In this document: positions 19,158 to 29,021 of the stretch, in pieces
How the letters are laid out: each line of letters begins with the position of its first letter
How positions within the stretch are numbered: the stretch's first letter is position 1
From: Onchocerca lupi
Taxonomy: Eukaryota > Nematoda > Chromadorea > Rhabditida > Onchocercidae
Reading direction: 5' to 3'
Length of the DNA: 64,000 bases
NCBI GenBank assembly: GCA_028564675.1
Contig: JAOVVO010000003.1
Coordinates: 467,806-531,805 of the forward strand
Program-made: the position numbers and the translations under genes
Notes under the pieces: generated by a model
What the model saw: the letters and a program-made list of their open reading frames with translations, nothing else
Database searches by the model: none
Told to the model about the DNA's origin: nothing

Positions 19158-19948
19158 ATTATACTCTGCATTGAATAGAGCCCTGGAGTTTTCCTCTTGT
19201 TCTCGTATAGCCATATTGCTGCTTGAACAGCGCCTTTAGCAAATGCTGTTCGATCGATTGCTTTGTGATTTAATTCTATTCGTTCATCAGGATTAATAAA
19301 CATTACGCTATGATCTCCTACTACTCCACCTCCACGAGATACTGCAAAACCTATTCCACTCTTTTCTCTTATGTTTGAACTGTTAAGTAAGTATTGATTG
19401 AACTTTAAATCTCTTTTTAGAGCGTTAGCAATCGCATTACCAAGTTCTATAGCTGTTCCAGATGGTGAACCTTTTTTTAAGCTGTGATGCATTTCCCAAA
19501 TCTCAGCGTCATATTTATCTCCTAAAAGCTCAGCAGCCTTTTTTACCAATTTTAGCAACACATTAACTCCAACACTCATGTTTGCCGACCACAATATCGG
19601 AATCTCAGCAGCATACTCTTTTAAATTGATATCTTCTATTCCAGTTGTTCCACTAATCAGAGGTGTTTTGAATTTCACGGCCGCCTTAAGGCAGGCTAAC
19701 ATACATTCTTTAGTTGTAAAATCTATTACAATATCTGATAACTCGAATACATCATTGATGGAATTTGTAATTTTGATTCCTAAAATAGAACTGTGACCTA
19801 TGATTTGTCCAATATCCAAACCTATGTATTTACTACCAAAGCGGGTAACAGCACCTGCTATCTCTACTTTAGTATTTGTAACTAATTCACTAAGTATTTT
19901 TTTGCCCATCCTTCCTAAGCAGCCTATTACTCCAACTCTGATTTTCAT
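19154..19948 (-). CDS. dapB: 4-hydroxy-tetrahydrodipicolinate reductase
   Basis: DapB carries out the second committed step of the diaminopimelate/lysine pathway. The 264-residue product has the nucleotide-binding GVIGCLGRMGKKI at the N terminus, then SGTTGIE, and the catalytic signature EMHHSLKKGSPSGTAIELG (the usual sequence has an acidic residue where KKGS stands). The C-terminal FAKGAVQAAIWL is typical. It probably supplies diaminopimelate to MurE, encoded at 33.2 kb. The stop overlaps the start of pstB. Confidence 0.95.
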   Translation of the reverse strand: MKIRVGVIGCLGRMGKKILSELVTNTKVEIAGAVTRFGSKYIGLDIGQIIGHSSILGIKITNSINDVFELSDIVIDFTTKECMLACLKAAVKFKTPLISGTTGIEDINLKEYAAEIPILWSANMSVGVNVLLKLVKKAAELLGDKYDAEIWEMHHSLKKGSPSGTAIELGNAIANALKRDLKFNQYLLNSSNIREKSGIGFAVSRGGGVVGDHSVMFINPDERIELNHKAIDRTAFAKGAVQAAIWLYENKRKTPGLYSMQSII

Positions 19949-20073
19949 AAAGCTTTTTATGTTATATTAGATCTTTTTTGCAACTTTGTCATTGTTGTAA
20001 GCTATGATCTAAATAAATTTACTTACAATTTAAAATAAGTATATATCTTATCGAGATATATACTAAACTACCA

Positions 20074-20588
20074 TGCTTTTTTCGTTATCAAGTGTGTGAT
20101 TTTCTTTTACAAGATTATATATATGCTTCTTTAATACACTATGGCTTACTTTAATGATGTTTTCTAAATTCTTAATTATAAGACGTCCATGGTGTTTGCC
20201 AAGTAAAATTAACATTTTAGCTGAAAGTAGCGGCAAACAGGAATTTAATACTTTTTCATGTGCATCTTTTCTAGAATGAGACTTCTTGCTTTTGTAGTAA
20301 TCTTTAGAAGAACATAAGCCGTATGCTAAAGTTACATCTGTATTCTCTTTAGAGACGTTGAGTATAATGCAAAGTTAAGTAATATCTCTTGTAACTTTTA
20401 GTTATTATCTCGAGAAAACTTTGAATCAAGTAGACATGCCCTAATAATTCTAGTAATAAAAAAGTTGCAAAAATACCAGAGCAATCTTCTATTTCTATCT
20501 TAAAAGAGGTGATAGCTAAAAAAGTAACTATAAAGATACCGATAATATTACTGGCTGATTCAACAAATAAGTTTTTCATCTTTATCAC
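20074..20588 (-). pseudogene. Frameshifted small membrane protein gene, family unknown
   Basis: An ATG-started frame at 20588 encodes two hydrophobic helices (IIGIFIVTFLAITSF, then GIFATFLLLELLGHVYLI) and stops at 20349. Another frame, shifted by one base, is open across the stop from about 20380 to 20074. It encodes a lysine-rich segment with SAKMLILLGKHHGRLIIKNL. Reading the two as one gene gives about 170 residues. This suggests a recent single-base indel, because both halves otherwise stay free of stops. I do not recognise the family. Two overlapping small genes are the alternative. Confidence 0.5.
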
Positions 20589-21095
20589 TATTTTAAAAAT
20601 TATGCCTAAATTTTTTTCAGATTTGTCAAATGCCTAAATATAATTACGAGGTTTTTTATATTCTCTATTTCTCATATACCTTTAATCTTTATATAAAAAT
20701 TTGTAAACTAGATATGAAATTGCTCTATAATTTTTCTGTAAATAGCATATTTCAAAATTTTGAAATACCTCTTCACATAAATACGCATATCTAGCTATTT
20801 CTTGTTCAATATGAATAAAAAGGACAAATACTTCTAATTGTAATAGCAATTTTCTTGAGCACTTATGCCCCCTAAGGGCTAATTACTAACAATTATAATA
20901 CCTCTTTAAACTGATCAATTTCAGTAGCTAATTTTAGCATTTTGGTGTTATTACGATTTTTGAAATATCAGGCATATTTGCACTTTTGTCTAGCTATATC
21001 TAATTATACCTTATTAGTAATAGTATAAAAACGTAGAGAGCGCACTTAAAGTTAATAGGTAAAAATATTATCTTGTGATAAGGCTATAAGAAAAA
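20589..21095. other. Non-coding gap between holA and the frameshifted gene
   Basis: No gene, RNA or clear repeat is visible in this A/T-rich stretch. Confidence 0.4.
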
Positions 21096-22100
21096 CTAGG
21101 AGCCAACGCCAGCCATTTGTAGGATATGCTGAAAAATTATCCTATGATCTAAATCAGTTGTTTTACAGGTAATTTCTAAACTTATTAATTTCTCTATAAA
21201 CTTCTTGAGTTCTGAAAGTTGGAAAACTGTTAGATGAGATTTAAAACTTCGTAATTGTTTAAAGAATAACGGGGGATTCAGTTGGTTAATTGCGTCTTGT
21301 TCATTCATTCCACTTTGTATTAACAGTAAAACGTTTTCAAGATGTAAAAAATAATTTGATATGATACGAATCAGTGCTATTGGTGAAAAATTTTCTTGTA
21401 ATATTAATGTATCAGAAACTTTGATGAATTGTGCCATATCTCTGTTTGCTATAGCAGAGAACAGATTATTAAGTGTAACATAACCATTGCTAGAAGTTGA
21501 AAGGCATAGTTCTATATCAGCATGTTTAAGATCTTTTCTTTCTCCCAGATATAAAACTAATTTCTCAAGCTCTGAATATATAGGCAAGTTATTATAATTA
21601 AAGTAAGATTGCAAATGATAGATTATTTCAGTTGTATATTTTATACCATTTCGCTTCAGATAATTTAGTATTATATCACAAAGGTTACTATTGCTGTCCT
21701 TATAGCAAGCAATGACACCAAAAATTTTTGAGCTTTCCATATAACCTTTAGTTGTAGAGTTATACGGGAGATCGCTTGCTACCATTACTACATAATGACC
21801 ATTTGTGTTATAATCCAACACATTCTTCAACTCTTTGGATATTCCCCTAGTTATATTTATCAGCTTAATTAATTTCTTGTTAGTAAACATCGAAATATTT
21901 ACCAGTTCAGAAGATAACAAACCAGGCGATTTATCTACTATCGCAAAGTCCATCACCTGAACTGAATATTCACTTAAGCTAGTAATTACTTCTTGTGCAA
22001 AAAAATCTACTCTGTTATTATCGCTTCCATAAATTAACACACCCCTTAAAGCATCAGGTTTCTCTAAGAACTTTTTAATCTTAGATGGTGTAATTCTCAT
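21096..22100 (-). CDS. holA: DNA polymerase III subunit delta
   Basis: HolA is the wrench subunit of the clamp loader that opens the sliding clamp. The 334-residue product begins MRITPSKIKKFLEKPDALRG, then VLIYGSDNNRVDFFAQEVI, the delta-type degenerate P-loop region. It ends with a helical collar domain (LHLENVLLLIQSGMNEQDAINQLNPPLFFKQ). Divergence is high, as normal for this subunit. Length is normal. It forms the replicase together with DnaE, encoded at 58.3 kb. Confidence 0.85.
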   Translation of the reverse strand: MRITPSKIKKFLEKPDALRGVLIYGSDNNRVDFFAQEVITSLSEYSVQVMDFAIVDKSPGLLSSELVNISMFTNKKLIKLINITRGISKELKNVLDYNTNGHYVVMVASDLPYNSTTKGYMESSKIFGVIACYKDSNSNLCDIILNYLKRNGIKYTTEIIYHLQSYFNYNNLPIYSELEKLVLYLGERKDLKHADIELCLSTSSNGYVTLNNLFSAIANRDMAQFIKVSDTLILQENFSPIALIRIISNYFLHLENVLLLIQSGMNEQDAINQLNPPLFFKQLRSFKSHLTVFQLSELKKFIEKLISLEITCKTTDLDHRIIFQHILQMAGVGS

Positions 22101-22401
22101 ATCTTTTACATGATATCATTTTTACTTAATTGAAAAATTATTTTATAGTATCATATATATTACTTACCGTGTTCTGGGTGTTATTTGATTAATCTGTTTC
22201 TCTGAGAATATATTTATAATAAAATTTTTTTTATAAGGATCAGACATGTATTTAGAAAAAAGTTCTCCTTCAGTCATATTACTTACTCCATAAATTAATA
22301 GCTATAACCACATATACATAATAAAAATTATTTTACCCTAAAGCAACTTCAATATACGTTTAATAACCTATTAGGTAGGTCATTAATAGCCTAAAACGGA
22401 A
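22101..22401. other. Gap between znuB and holA with one possible tiny ORF
   Basis: A 37-codon frame on the minus strand at 22164-22277 starts with ATG behind a GGAG ribosome site (MTEGELFSKYMSDPYKKN). It could be a real micro-gene, the front of a dead gene, or chance. I see nothing else. Confidence 0.3.
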
Positions 22402-23211
22402 TTAAGCCAATTTATTTGATATCAACCTCATAAAATAAGCAATAATTAAGTATGTAGCTGCTACAAGTATAATTGTAGGTCCTGTTAGTAAATCAAGACT
22501 TGCAGATAATATCAAGCCTGATATTCCAGAGATCACAGAAAAACCTGTTGCAGCAATAATCATCTGTACTGGAGTTTTTGAGATAAGCCTTGCAGATGAG
22601 GCTGGTATCAATAAAAATGCAGCGATGAGTAATATTCCTATTAATTGGGCAGATATTGCTATAAATATAGCAAGAGTAATTAAGAATTCTAGTCTAACTA
22701 AACTCACGTTTACTTTCTCAACTATTGCCAAATCTTGATCAATTGAAATTATTAGCCAGTATCGCCATCTAAACGCTAATATCAGAGTAACTACTACTGA
22801 GATTAGAAAAATTAATACTATATCACTCTGTTCCAATGTTAATATATCGCCAAATAGCGAATTAATAATACTACCATTGCTAGACGGGAAAAAGGACATC
22901 AATATTAAACTTGATGATAAAACTACATTAGTAACGATGTTTAATATCGTATCAACAGAATATAATTTATTAAAATTAAGGGAAAGTAGTATTGCAAAAG
23001 CAATTGCTATAAGCATTATGCTGATTGATGGACTAATTCTAAGGATCAAAGCTAGTGCAATACCAAGTAGCGAAGAATGAGATAAGCTATCACCCAAATA
23101 TGATAATCTTTGCCATATCATAAATGATCCTAATATACCTGTCACCGAGCTAATTATAAGTATTGCAATCAGGCTGTTAATAAAGAAGCCTTGCATAAAT
23201 ATTTCAAACAT
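22402..23211 (-). CDS. znuB: Zinc/manganese ABC transporter permease
   Basis: The 269-residue product has about eight membrane helices and belongs to the ABC-3 permease family that imports Zn2+ or Mn2+. Typical features are SLIAILIISSVTGILGSFMIW at the start, GDSLSHSSLLGIAL, and the conserved end LLTGPTIILVAATYLI. The ATPase and binding-protein partners are elsewhere. It starts one base after the stop of the preceding Mth938-domain gene, so it is in an ispE-led operon. Metal preference is inferred. Confidence 0.9.
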   Translation of the reverse strand: MFEIFMQGFFINSLIAILIISSVTGILGSFMIWQRLSYLGDSLSHSSLLGIALALILRISPSISIMLIAIAFAILLSLNFNKLYSVDTILNIVTNVVLSSSLILMSFFPSSNGSIINSLFGDILTLEQSDIVLIFLISVVVTLILAFRWRYWLIISIDQDLAIVEKVNVSLVRLEFLITLAIFIAISAQLIGILLIAAFLLIPASSARLISKTPVQMIIAATGFSVISGISGLILSASLDLLTGPTIILVAATYLIIAYFMRLISNKLA

Positions 23212-23212
23212 A

Positions 23213-23578
23213 CTACATTGCTTTTAGGTAAGTCACAACAAATCTGTTTTCAGATATCAGGACATTATGTGTTCTACATGCTGCATCAGTTGTCATAAAC
23301 TCAAAGTTCAATCCCTTTTGTTCCGTAAGGTAAGACTTTACTGAAACATTGATTGTCTTACATGTTATACCAGTGCCTATTAACAAAATCTCTATCTTCT
23401 CTGTTAAAAAAGACATAAAATGTTCCTTACTATTTATATTACTTTCTTTGAGTTCAATAACTTTTTCAGAGAAAACTATAATCGAGCTACAATATTCTTG
23501 ATTCTTTACCAAGAATTTTCCTATCTCGTAACTATATATAAAGTTTTTACTCTGAAGAATTAAAGGGATTATATCCAT
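23213..23578 (-). CDS. Mth938-like (DUF498, NDUFAF3-type) protein
   Basis: The 121-residue product fits the Mth938/AAMDC/NDUFAF3 fold. It has the central LLIGTGI segment and the C-terminal signature GLNFEFMTTDAACRTHNVLI, with the conserved T-AACRT-N-L pattern. Eukaryotic NDUFAF3 assists complex I assembly; the bacterial role is not established, though bacterial genes often occur beside secretion or respiratory genes. It lies in an operon between ispE and znuB with gaps of only 1-3 bases. Confidence 0.85.
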   Translation of the reverse strand: MDIIPLILQSKNFIYSYEIGKFLVKNQEYCSSIIVFSEKVIELKESNINSKEHFMSFLTEKIEILLIGTGITCKTINVSVKSYLTEQKGLNFEFMTTDAACRTHNVLISENRFVVTYLKAM

Positions 23579-23581
23579 AAA

Positions 23582-24448
23582 TCAAACTATTAACTGGGTG
23601 CCACATACCCACCATTCTGGCTGCTTTTCTCTGATATTAGCTACAGCAGCCTTTGCATTTTTTTCACTATCAAATACTCCAAAACATGCTACACCACTAC
23701 CTGACATGCGAGATAGCACGGAACCCTTTTGAGACTCTAATGCTAATATCACATCCTTAATTTCAGGTACAAGACTTACCGCTATTTCTTGAAGATCATT
23801 TCTAGTTTCTTTAAGGAGTCTCAATATATCCTTTCCAAGGTCATCGCTCCATTCAATTGGTTTAGAGAAATTCCCTTTATATTTTGAAAATACTTCTGGT
23901 GTACTCAAAAACTTTTTTTTTGGTTTCACAAGTACTACACTTCTGGGTAAAGAAAATTTTTTTATGGGATATAACTCTTCACCAATACCTCTAACCAAAA
24001 CTGGCTTATTATCTATACTTGCAGGAACGTCAGCACCAATGCTTACAGCTATTTCATTTAAGATTGATCTGTCAATTCGCCATAACTTTCCTAGCGTACG
24101 TATTACAGCTCCAGCATCTGAGGAACTGCTACCTAGACCTGCAGCAGTTGGCACATTTTTTACAACTTTTATAACGACTTTAGTACGTATAGGAGCATAT
24201 CTGAGCAGTAAATTAATTGCTTTCATTACGGTGTTGTACCTGTTACTTATTTTGAGTTCAGAATTTATGAATTCGACTATAGAGTTATCGTACCTGAATT
24301 CCTTTTCACCTACCTTTATTTCTAAGAAATTCGAAAGATTAGCAAAAACAAATAAGCCTTCAACTAAATGATATCCTATTTCTTTTTTTTCCATAACATG
24401 CAAAAAAAGATTAATCTTTGCAGGAGCCTTTACACAAAAACTTTTCAT
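23582..24448 (-). CDS. ispE: 4-diphosphocytidyl-2-C-methyl-D-erythritol kinase
   Basis: IspE phosphorylates CDP-methylerythritol in the MEP route to isoprenoids, needed for ubiquinone and lipid carriers. The 288-residue GHMP kinase has KAPAKINLFLHV at the start, the ATP loop PTAAGLGSSSSDAGAVIR at about residues 101-118, and a C-terminal SRMSGSGVACFGVF. Length is normal. It heads the ispE-Mth938-znuB operon. Confidence 0.95.
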   Translation of the reverse strand: MKSFCVKAPAKINLFLHVMEKKEIGYHLVEGLFVFANLSNFLEIKVGEKEFRYDNSIVEFINSELKISNRYNTVMKAINLLLRYAPIRTKVVIKVVKNVPTAAGLGSSSSDAGAVIRTLGKLWRIDRSILNEIAVSIGADVPASIDNKPVLVRGIGEELYPIKKFSLPRSVVLVKPKKKFLSTPEVFSKYKGNFSKPIEWSDDLGKDILRLLKETRNDLQEIAVSLVPEIKDVILALESQKGSVLSRMSGSGVACFGVFDSEKNAKAAVANIREKQPEWWVCGTQLIV

Positions 24449-24533
24449 TTATATATCTTTTCACTAACACTACTTTTACAGTATATTTTACAATGCCATT
24501 TTAGTCAAATTCTATACAATTTTTACTCTTTTG

Positions 24534-27500
24534 ATGAGATTGAATATCATAAATCCTAATTTTTCTGTGTGGATAAATGCATCTGCTGGTACAGGTAAAA
24601 CAAAAATCTTAATAGATAGAGTATTAAGGCTTTTATTAGAAGATAAAAGAAATATTCTTTGTTTAACGCTTACTAATGCTGCAGCAAATGAAATGGCGAA
24701 CCGCATTCACACTATACTCAGTAAGTGGGCAATGTGCTCAAATAGCGAATTAATTACACATTTGGAACAACTAGGTCTTTCCTTATTGTTACCTAAGTGT
24801 CACCACTCACCATCCCATTCTTTGATGTTATCACAGTATTCAACACTAAGATCTAAAAAAAGTAAAGTACTTGATCGTTATATAATTCAAGCAAGAAGGC
24901 TTTTTTCTGAATTGGAAAATCTGGGCTTAATTATACAGACTATACATGCTTTTTGTTACAAATTGATCTCTGGCTCTCCTATAGAAGCTGGTATCGCTCC
25001 AAATTATATGCTGAGCGAGTGCAAAGAATTACATCCTATAGTATTTGAAAAAACACTTCACAATGAGGCCGTGCAAGATAGTATAAACTCTATTGCAGTA
25101 GAAATTGATGAGGATAAACTACGTGATTTGCTTTACACTTTATGTGTAAGAAGGCCATTGTTATCAACTGATTTAGAATATATCAGAGATAAACTGAGCG
25201 TTCTAGATGGAACTCATGATTTAGGGAATGAGATAATTGAGCATGTGAAAAGGTTGGTCGAAATATTAAGTAAAGGCAGTAAAAGAGATCAAAGTTATAG
25301 TGTGATACTTTCTAAGTGGTGTAACGGCATAAGACTATCTACTATTCAAGTAACTAACACTGAGATACAGAAAAAAAGTATAGATTCCGGAGTTGTACAC
25401 TGGGATGATCGTAAAATAGAGAACTTAGCTAAGATTTTTTTAAAATCAGAATCGTATGAAAAAAAAAGTATATCATCTATAATAACAAAAGGCATCTCAG
25501 AAAAATTCAGAGATGCAGAATGGATAGTAGAGAATATTCAGAATATAGTGTTTACTTATATAAGTAATATTAACTCTTACAAAATATTCAAGAGAACTAG
25601 CAACTTACTCAATGTATTTAAAGTATACACTAACTTGTATAACAGTGAAAAATCAAAAAATGCATTGCTCGACTACAATGATATAATTGATTTAGCAACA
25701 AACCTTCTAAGCAATCCAGAGTATAAAGATTTGGCATTGTTTAACCTAGATCAAAAAATAGATCACATTCTTGTTGATGAAGCGCAAGATAATAGCATTG
25801 GTCAATGGAAAATTATAACAAATCTCTGTGATGAATTTTTTACCGATGGTAAGGAAAAACGAACCTTATTTGTTGTTGGCGACATCAAACAATCCATTTA
25901 CAGATTTCAAGGAGCAAATCCTTATCTGTTCAACTATATGCAACAATACTTTCATGCAAAAACTGGTAACAGAGACTGGATATCATGCCAACTTAAAAAA
26001 TCATTTCGCTCAGCTCCAGAAATTTTAGTCTTTGTAGATAGAATATTTAACAACTTTCGTGAGGAAGTATCTTTTATTGATAGTGAAATAAAACATATTC
26101 CACATAGAAAAAATGATCAAGGGTACATTGAAATTTGGCCATTATTACCAAGGTGTAAGGAAGAAGAACAACAGGCCTTACAAATCCACTTAACAGATAA
26201 GAAAGATCATGTAATATCAGACCGACTGCTTGCTCAAGCAATAGCTTATAAAATTCATAATTGGTTAAGCAGGAGGAGGATTTTAGTCGCTAAAGATCGC
26301 CATATAGAACCAAGAGACATTATGATCCTAGTTCGACAAAGAAATGTATTAGTTGATTATATAATAAATGAGCTTAAAAAAGTAAACGTGCCAGTTATAG
26401 GACGGGACTATTTTAGGATTATGGACTACATAGTTGTGCAGGATTTAGTAGCTTTAGCTGAATTTTTGCTTCTTCCTACAAATGATTTGGCTCTTGCAAA
26501 TGTTTTAAAATCACCACTATTTAACTTTACTGAAGATGATTTATTTAATATTGCATATGATCGTAAAGGACAGTCTTTATGGGAAAGACTTCGTGATTAT
26601 CGCTGGGTTATCTATAGTGAGTTAGACTATCTAATCAATTTATCTCGTACAGAATCGCCTCTTACGTTGTTCACGCATGTAATGCGTACAGGTAAGAAAA
26701 AATTTGCTGCAAGACTTGGTCTTGAGTACTTTGAGGTTCTGGACGAGTTCATAAACCTTGTGTTGCAATTTGAAAACCCATCTCTTCAAGCATTTATTCA
26801 GTGGATCAAGGAGAATAACCCAGAAATTAAAAATGATATGCAATCAAAGCGCAATGCTGTGCGAATAATGACAATCCACAAGTCAAAAGGTCTGCAGTCT
26901 CCTATAGTGCTCTTGGTTGATACAAACACAGTACCAAGAAATAATGAAAACATTGTTTTCGATACAATGGAAGCACCATTTTGGTGTGGAAAGAATAGCA
27001 ACGTTTATTGCGATCAAATAAAGAGAGAGAAGAGAATGGAAGACTATAATGAATATTTGCGTTTGCTATATGTAGCACTTACACGTGCTGAAGATGAATT
27101 ATATATTTTAGGTAAGGAGCCAGTACAAAAAGGTTCTTGGTATGATCTGATTACTAAGCATCAAGAGTTATATGAAAAGAAACAAGCTTGGTTACGGCCG
27201 ATATTTAAAAAGAAAATTGAAGTACTGTGCATAAATGCAAACTATCCTTACATTTATAAAAAACTAGACTATTTTGATGCCCCAGTGATTTCGCTCCCGC
27301 CAACACTGGCGACATCATTTCAAGAATCGAAAAAAAAAGAAGGAGAATTAGTGTCAACTATTTACCCTCCTTCCTCGTTTCAGCATGTGATGCTCGAATC
27401 CAGAGAAAAAGAATCTTGGATCCAAGTGTTGGCTACTTGGAATGACAGAAAAAAGAGCATTGGGATGACAGACGGTTGTGCAAGAGGCTTAATAATTCAC

Positions 27501-27923
27501 AGTATGTTGCAGTATATGCCTAAGATAAAGAAAGATAGAAGAAAGAATTGGATCAGGAAGTACCTTGATAATATAAGCACTAGAGAAAAAAAAGATGAGA
27601 TTTACAGTAAAATATTAGCCTTTAATAAAAAATATGATTACCTATTTGACTTAGAAGGTAGATCGGAAATTACGCTGAGTGGAATGATCGATGGCGAACC
27701 AGTACTAGCACGGTTAGATAGGTTATGCATAACGCAGGATAAAGCAATTATAATTGATTACAAATTACACCGTAAGATTTCTACTTCTTCATTAAATGAA
27801 ATAAAAAAACAAATGTTGACCTACAAAACCTTAGTACAAGAGATATATCCGAATAAGGAAATAGAGTGTATAGTTATTTGGATAGAAGATTTAACCCTAC
27901 AATCTGTTTTTGATGAAACTTGA
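24534..27923 (+). CDS. addA: Double-strand break repair helicase-nuclease AddA
   Basis: The 1129-residue product is the alphaproteobacterial AddA type. The helicase P-loop is INASAGTGKTKILIDRVLRLL near residue 15, the Walker B/II motif ILVDEAQDNS near 420, and VVGDIKQSIYRFQGA follows. Motif V/VI-like sequences are MTIHKSKGLQSPIVLL and RLLYVALTRAEDEL. The C-terminal RecB-type nuclease has GMIDGEPVLARLDRL and IIIDYK. ATG at 24534 is preferred over the upstream TTG. AddA works with AddB to resect DNA ends; addB is not in the window. Confidence 0.95.
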   Translation: MRLNIINPNFSVWINASAGTGKTKILIDRVLRLLLEDKRNILCLTLTNAAANEMANRIHTILSKWAMCSNSELITHLEQLGLSLLLPKCHHSPSHSLMLSQYSTLRSKKSKVLDRYIIQARRLFSELENLGLIIQTIHAFCYKLISGSPIEAGIAPNYMLSECKELHPIVFEKTLHNEAVQDSINSIAVEIDEDKLRDLLYTLCVRRPLLSTDLEYIRDKLSVLDGTHDLGNEIIEHVKRLVEILSKGSKRDQSYSVILSKWCNGIRLSTIQVTNTEIQKKSIDSGVVHWDDRKIENLAKIFLKSESYEKKSISSIITKGISEKFRDAEWIVENIQNIVFTYISNINSYKIFKRTSNLLNVFKVYTNLYNSEKSKNALLDYNDIIDLATNLLSNPEYKDLALFNLDQKIDHILVDEAQDNSIGQWKIITNLCDEFFTDGKEKRTLFVVGDIKQSIYRFQGANPYLFNYMQQYFHAKTGNRDWISCQLKKSFRSAPEILVFVDRIFNNFREEVSFIDSEIKHIPHRKNDQGYIEIWPLLPRCKEEEQQALQIHLTDKKDHVISDRLLAQAIAYKIHNWLSRRRILVAKDRHIEPRDIMILVRQRNVLVDYIINELKKVNVPVIGRDYFRIMDYIVVQDLVALAEFLLLPTNDLALANVLKSPLFNFTEDDLFNIAYDRKGQSLWERLRDYRWVIYSELDYLINLSRTESPLTLFTHVMRTGKKKFAARLGLEYFEVLDEFINLVLQFENPSLQAFIQWIKENNPEIKNDMQSKRNAVRIMTIHKSKGLQSPIVLLVDTNTVPRNNENIVFDTMEAPFWCGKNSNVYCDQIKREKRMEDYNEYLRLLYVALTRAEDELYILGKEPVQKGSWYDLITKHQELYEKKQAWLRPIFKKKIEVLCINANYPYIYKKLDYFDAPVISLPPTLATSFQESKKKEGELVSTIYPPSSFQHVMLESREKESWIQVLATWNDRKKSIGMTDGCARGLIIHSMLQYMPKIKKDRRKNWIRKYLDNISTREKKDEIYSKILAFNKKYDYLFDLEGRSEITLSGMIDGEPVLARLDRLCITQDKAIIIDYKLHRKISTSSLNEIKKQMLTYKTLVQEIYPNKEIECIVIWIEDLTLQSVFDET

Positions 27924-28700
27924 AATTCTATTTACCAATTAATATACATGCACTTCCTTTTTTTGAAAGTTTATAGTATTAAGCTTGAGGTTGTTACCCC
28001 CTTATATTATACTAAATGTAGTATATAAATTTATAAGGGGTGTATAAAAAATGGCTTTTTTTTAATTAAGCAGTCTTTTAGAGTAAGACAAATCAAAAAG
28101 AAGGACTGTATACATTTATGAATATGTTGACACTTGAAGGCTGTATAAATACCACAAGGACATTTAGCTAATCAAAAGAAGCGCGTTTTATAATCCATTT
28201 ACGTAAGGAAAAGTTTAACATATTGTACCAATGTTTTAAAGGTCTTTCATTATTAAACAATACTTTTTACTTATCCAGTTATTGATCATAGGTAGGCTCT
28301 TTATTTTCTTTCTTATAAAATGAGCGAAGGCTTATTTCGAACAAAAGATGATAGAGGTATAGACGTATTGTTGACTCTATTAGGATTTTGTAGCTCTTTC
28401 TAGAATTAGCATTAAAAACTTTATTTAAATTACCAAAGTTTTTCATAAGGTTCTTTCTGTATGCTGAATACAAAGTATGCTTTAGAACTATACAATCAAG
28501 CAGTAATTGTTCATTATCTAAGATAATTTTCTCTTTTAGGAGTTTTCTATATTATCTTTTATAATTTTTCACTATTAATAAATAGCTTGCTATATATCTT
28601 TTACAATAATAAATAAGTTTTTTTGTTATTTTAAGATATCGATAAAAACTTGACTTATGCACTTTACATTCCTAAAATCTTTGTTTTAGTTTTACTCATA
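27924..28700. other. Decayed gap between addA and secG
   Basis: No intact gene is visible. A hairpin lies at 27996-28041. The plus strand near 28120-28260 has short open scraps (for example KEARFIIHLRKEKFNILYQC). A minus-strand frame of 64 codons at 28279-28473 has no recognisable domain. These are likely remains of one or two dead genes. Confidence 0.4.
27996..28041. repeat. Imperfect inverted repeat downstream of addA
   Basis: The left arm reads ACCCCCTTATATTATACTA and the right arm is its near complement ending in ATAAGGGGT, with a short ATG-like loop and a four-base bulge. Arms of about 19-23 bases make a strong hairpin in an AT-rich genome. It is followed by TGTATAAAAA and later a T-run, so a terminator for addA is possible; a mobile palindrome is the alternative. 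Confidence 0.5.
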
Positions 28701-29021
28701 ATGTCAATAACGGTATTAAGTGTACTACAAATAATATTGGTTGTCATTTTAGCAACCTTAGTGCTTTCGCGTCCTCCCGGGAGTAGTTCATTAAGTGGTT
28801 TTAATAACTCACAACACGGACTCAATTTAATGGTTTCAGTTAAACATTCCGCAAATCTGCTTAGCAAAATAACGGCTATAGTTGTTGGGCTATTTATAGC
28901 AAACACATTATTATTATCAGGATTGTGTTCAAAAAATGTACACAAAAAGTCGATTGTAGAGAAAATTATATCGGAAAAGAAACAAGAAAATGAATCTACT
29001 TCCGTTCCTTTTGAAGATTAA
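28701..29021 (+). CDS. secG: Protein translocase subunit SecG
   Basis: SecG is the auxiliary subunit of the SecYEG channel. I take the ATG at 28701 (MSITVLSVLQIILVVILATLVL), giving 106 residues with two membrane helices at about 3-22 and 55-75 and the connecting segment SRPPGSSSLSGF. A longer frame from a TTG at 28650 would add 17 hydrophobic residues not expected in the family. The tail is lysine-rich and divergent. Its stop overlaps the pyrG ATG by one base, so it is translationally coupled to pyrG. Confidence 0.82.
   Translation: MSITVLSVLQIILVVILATLVLSRPPGSSSLSGFNNSQHGLNLMVSVKHSANLLSKITAIVVGLFIANTLLLSGLCSKNVHKKSIVEKIISEKKQENESTSVPFED

Noticed and set aside
28279..28473. 64-codon minus-strand frame between addA and secG
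   Set aside because: Not recognised and surrounded by decayed sequence; both strands look equally open here.
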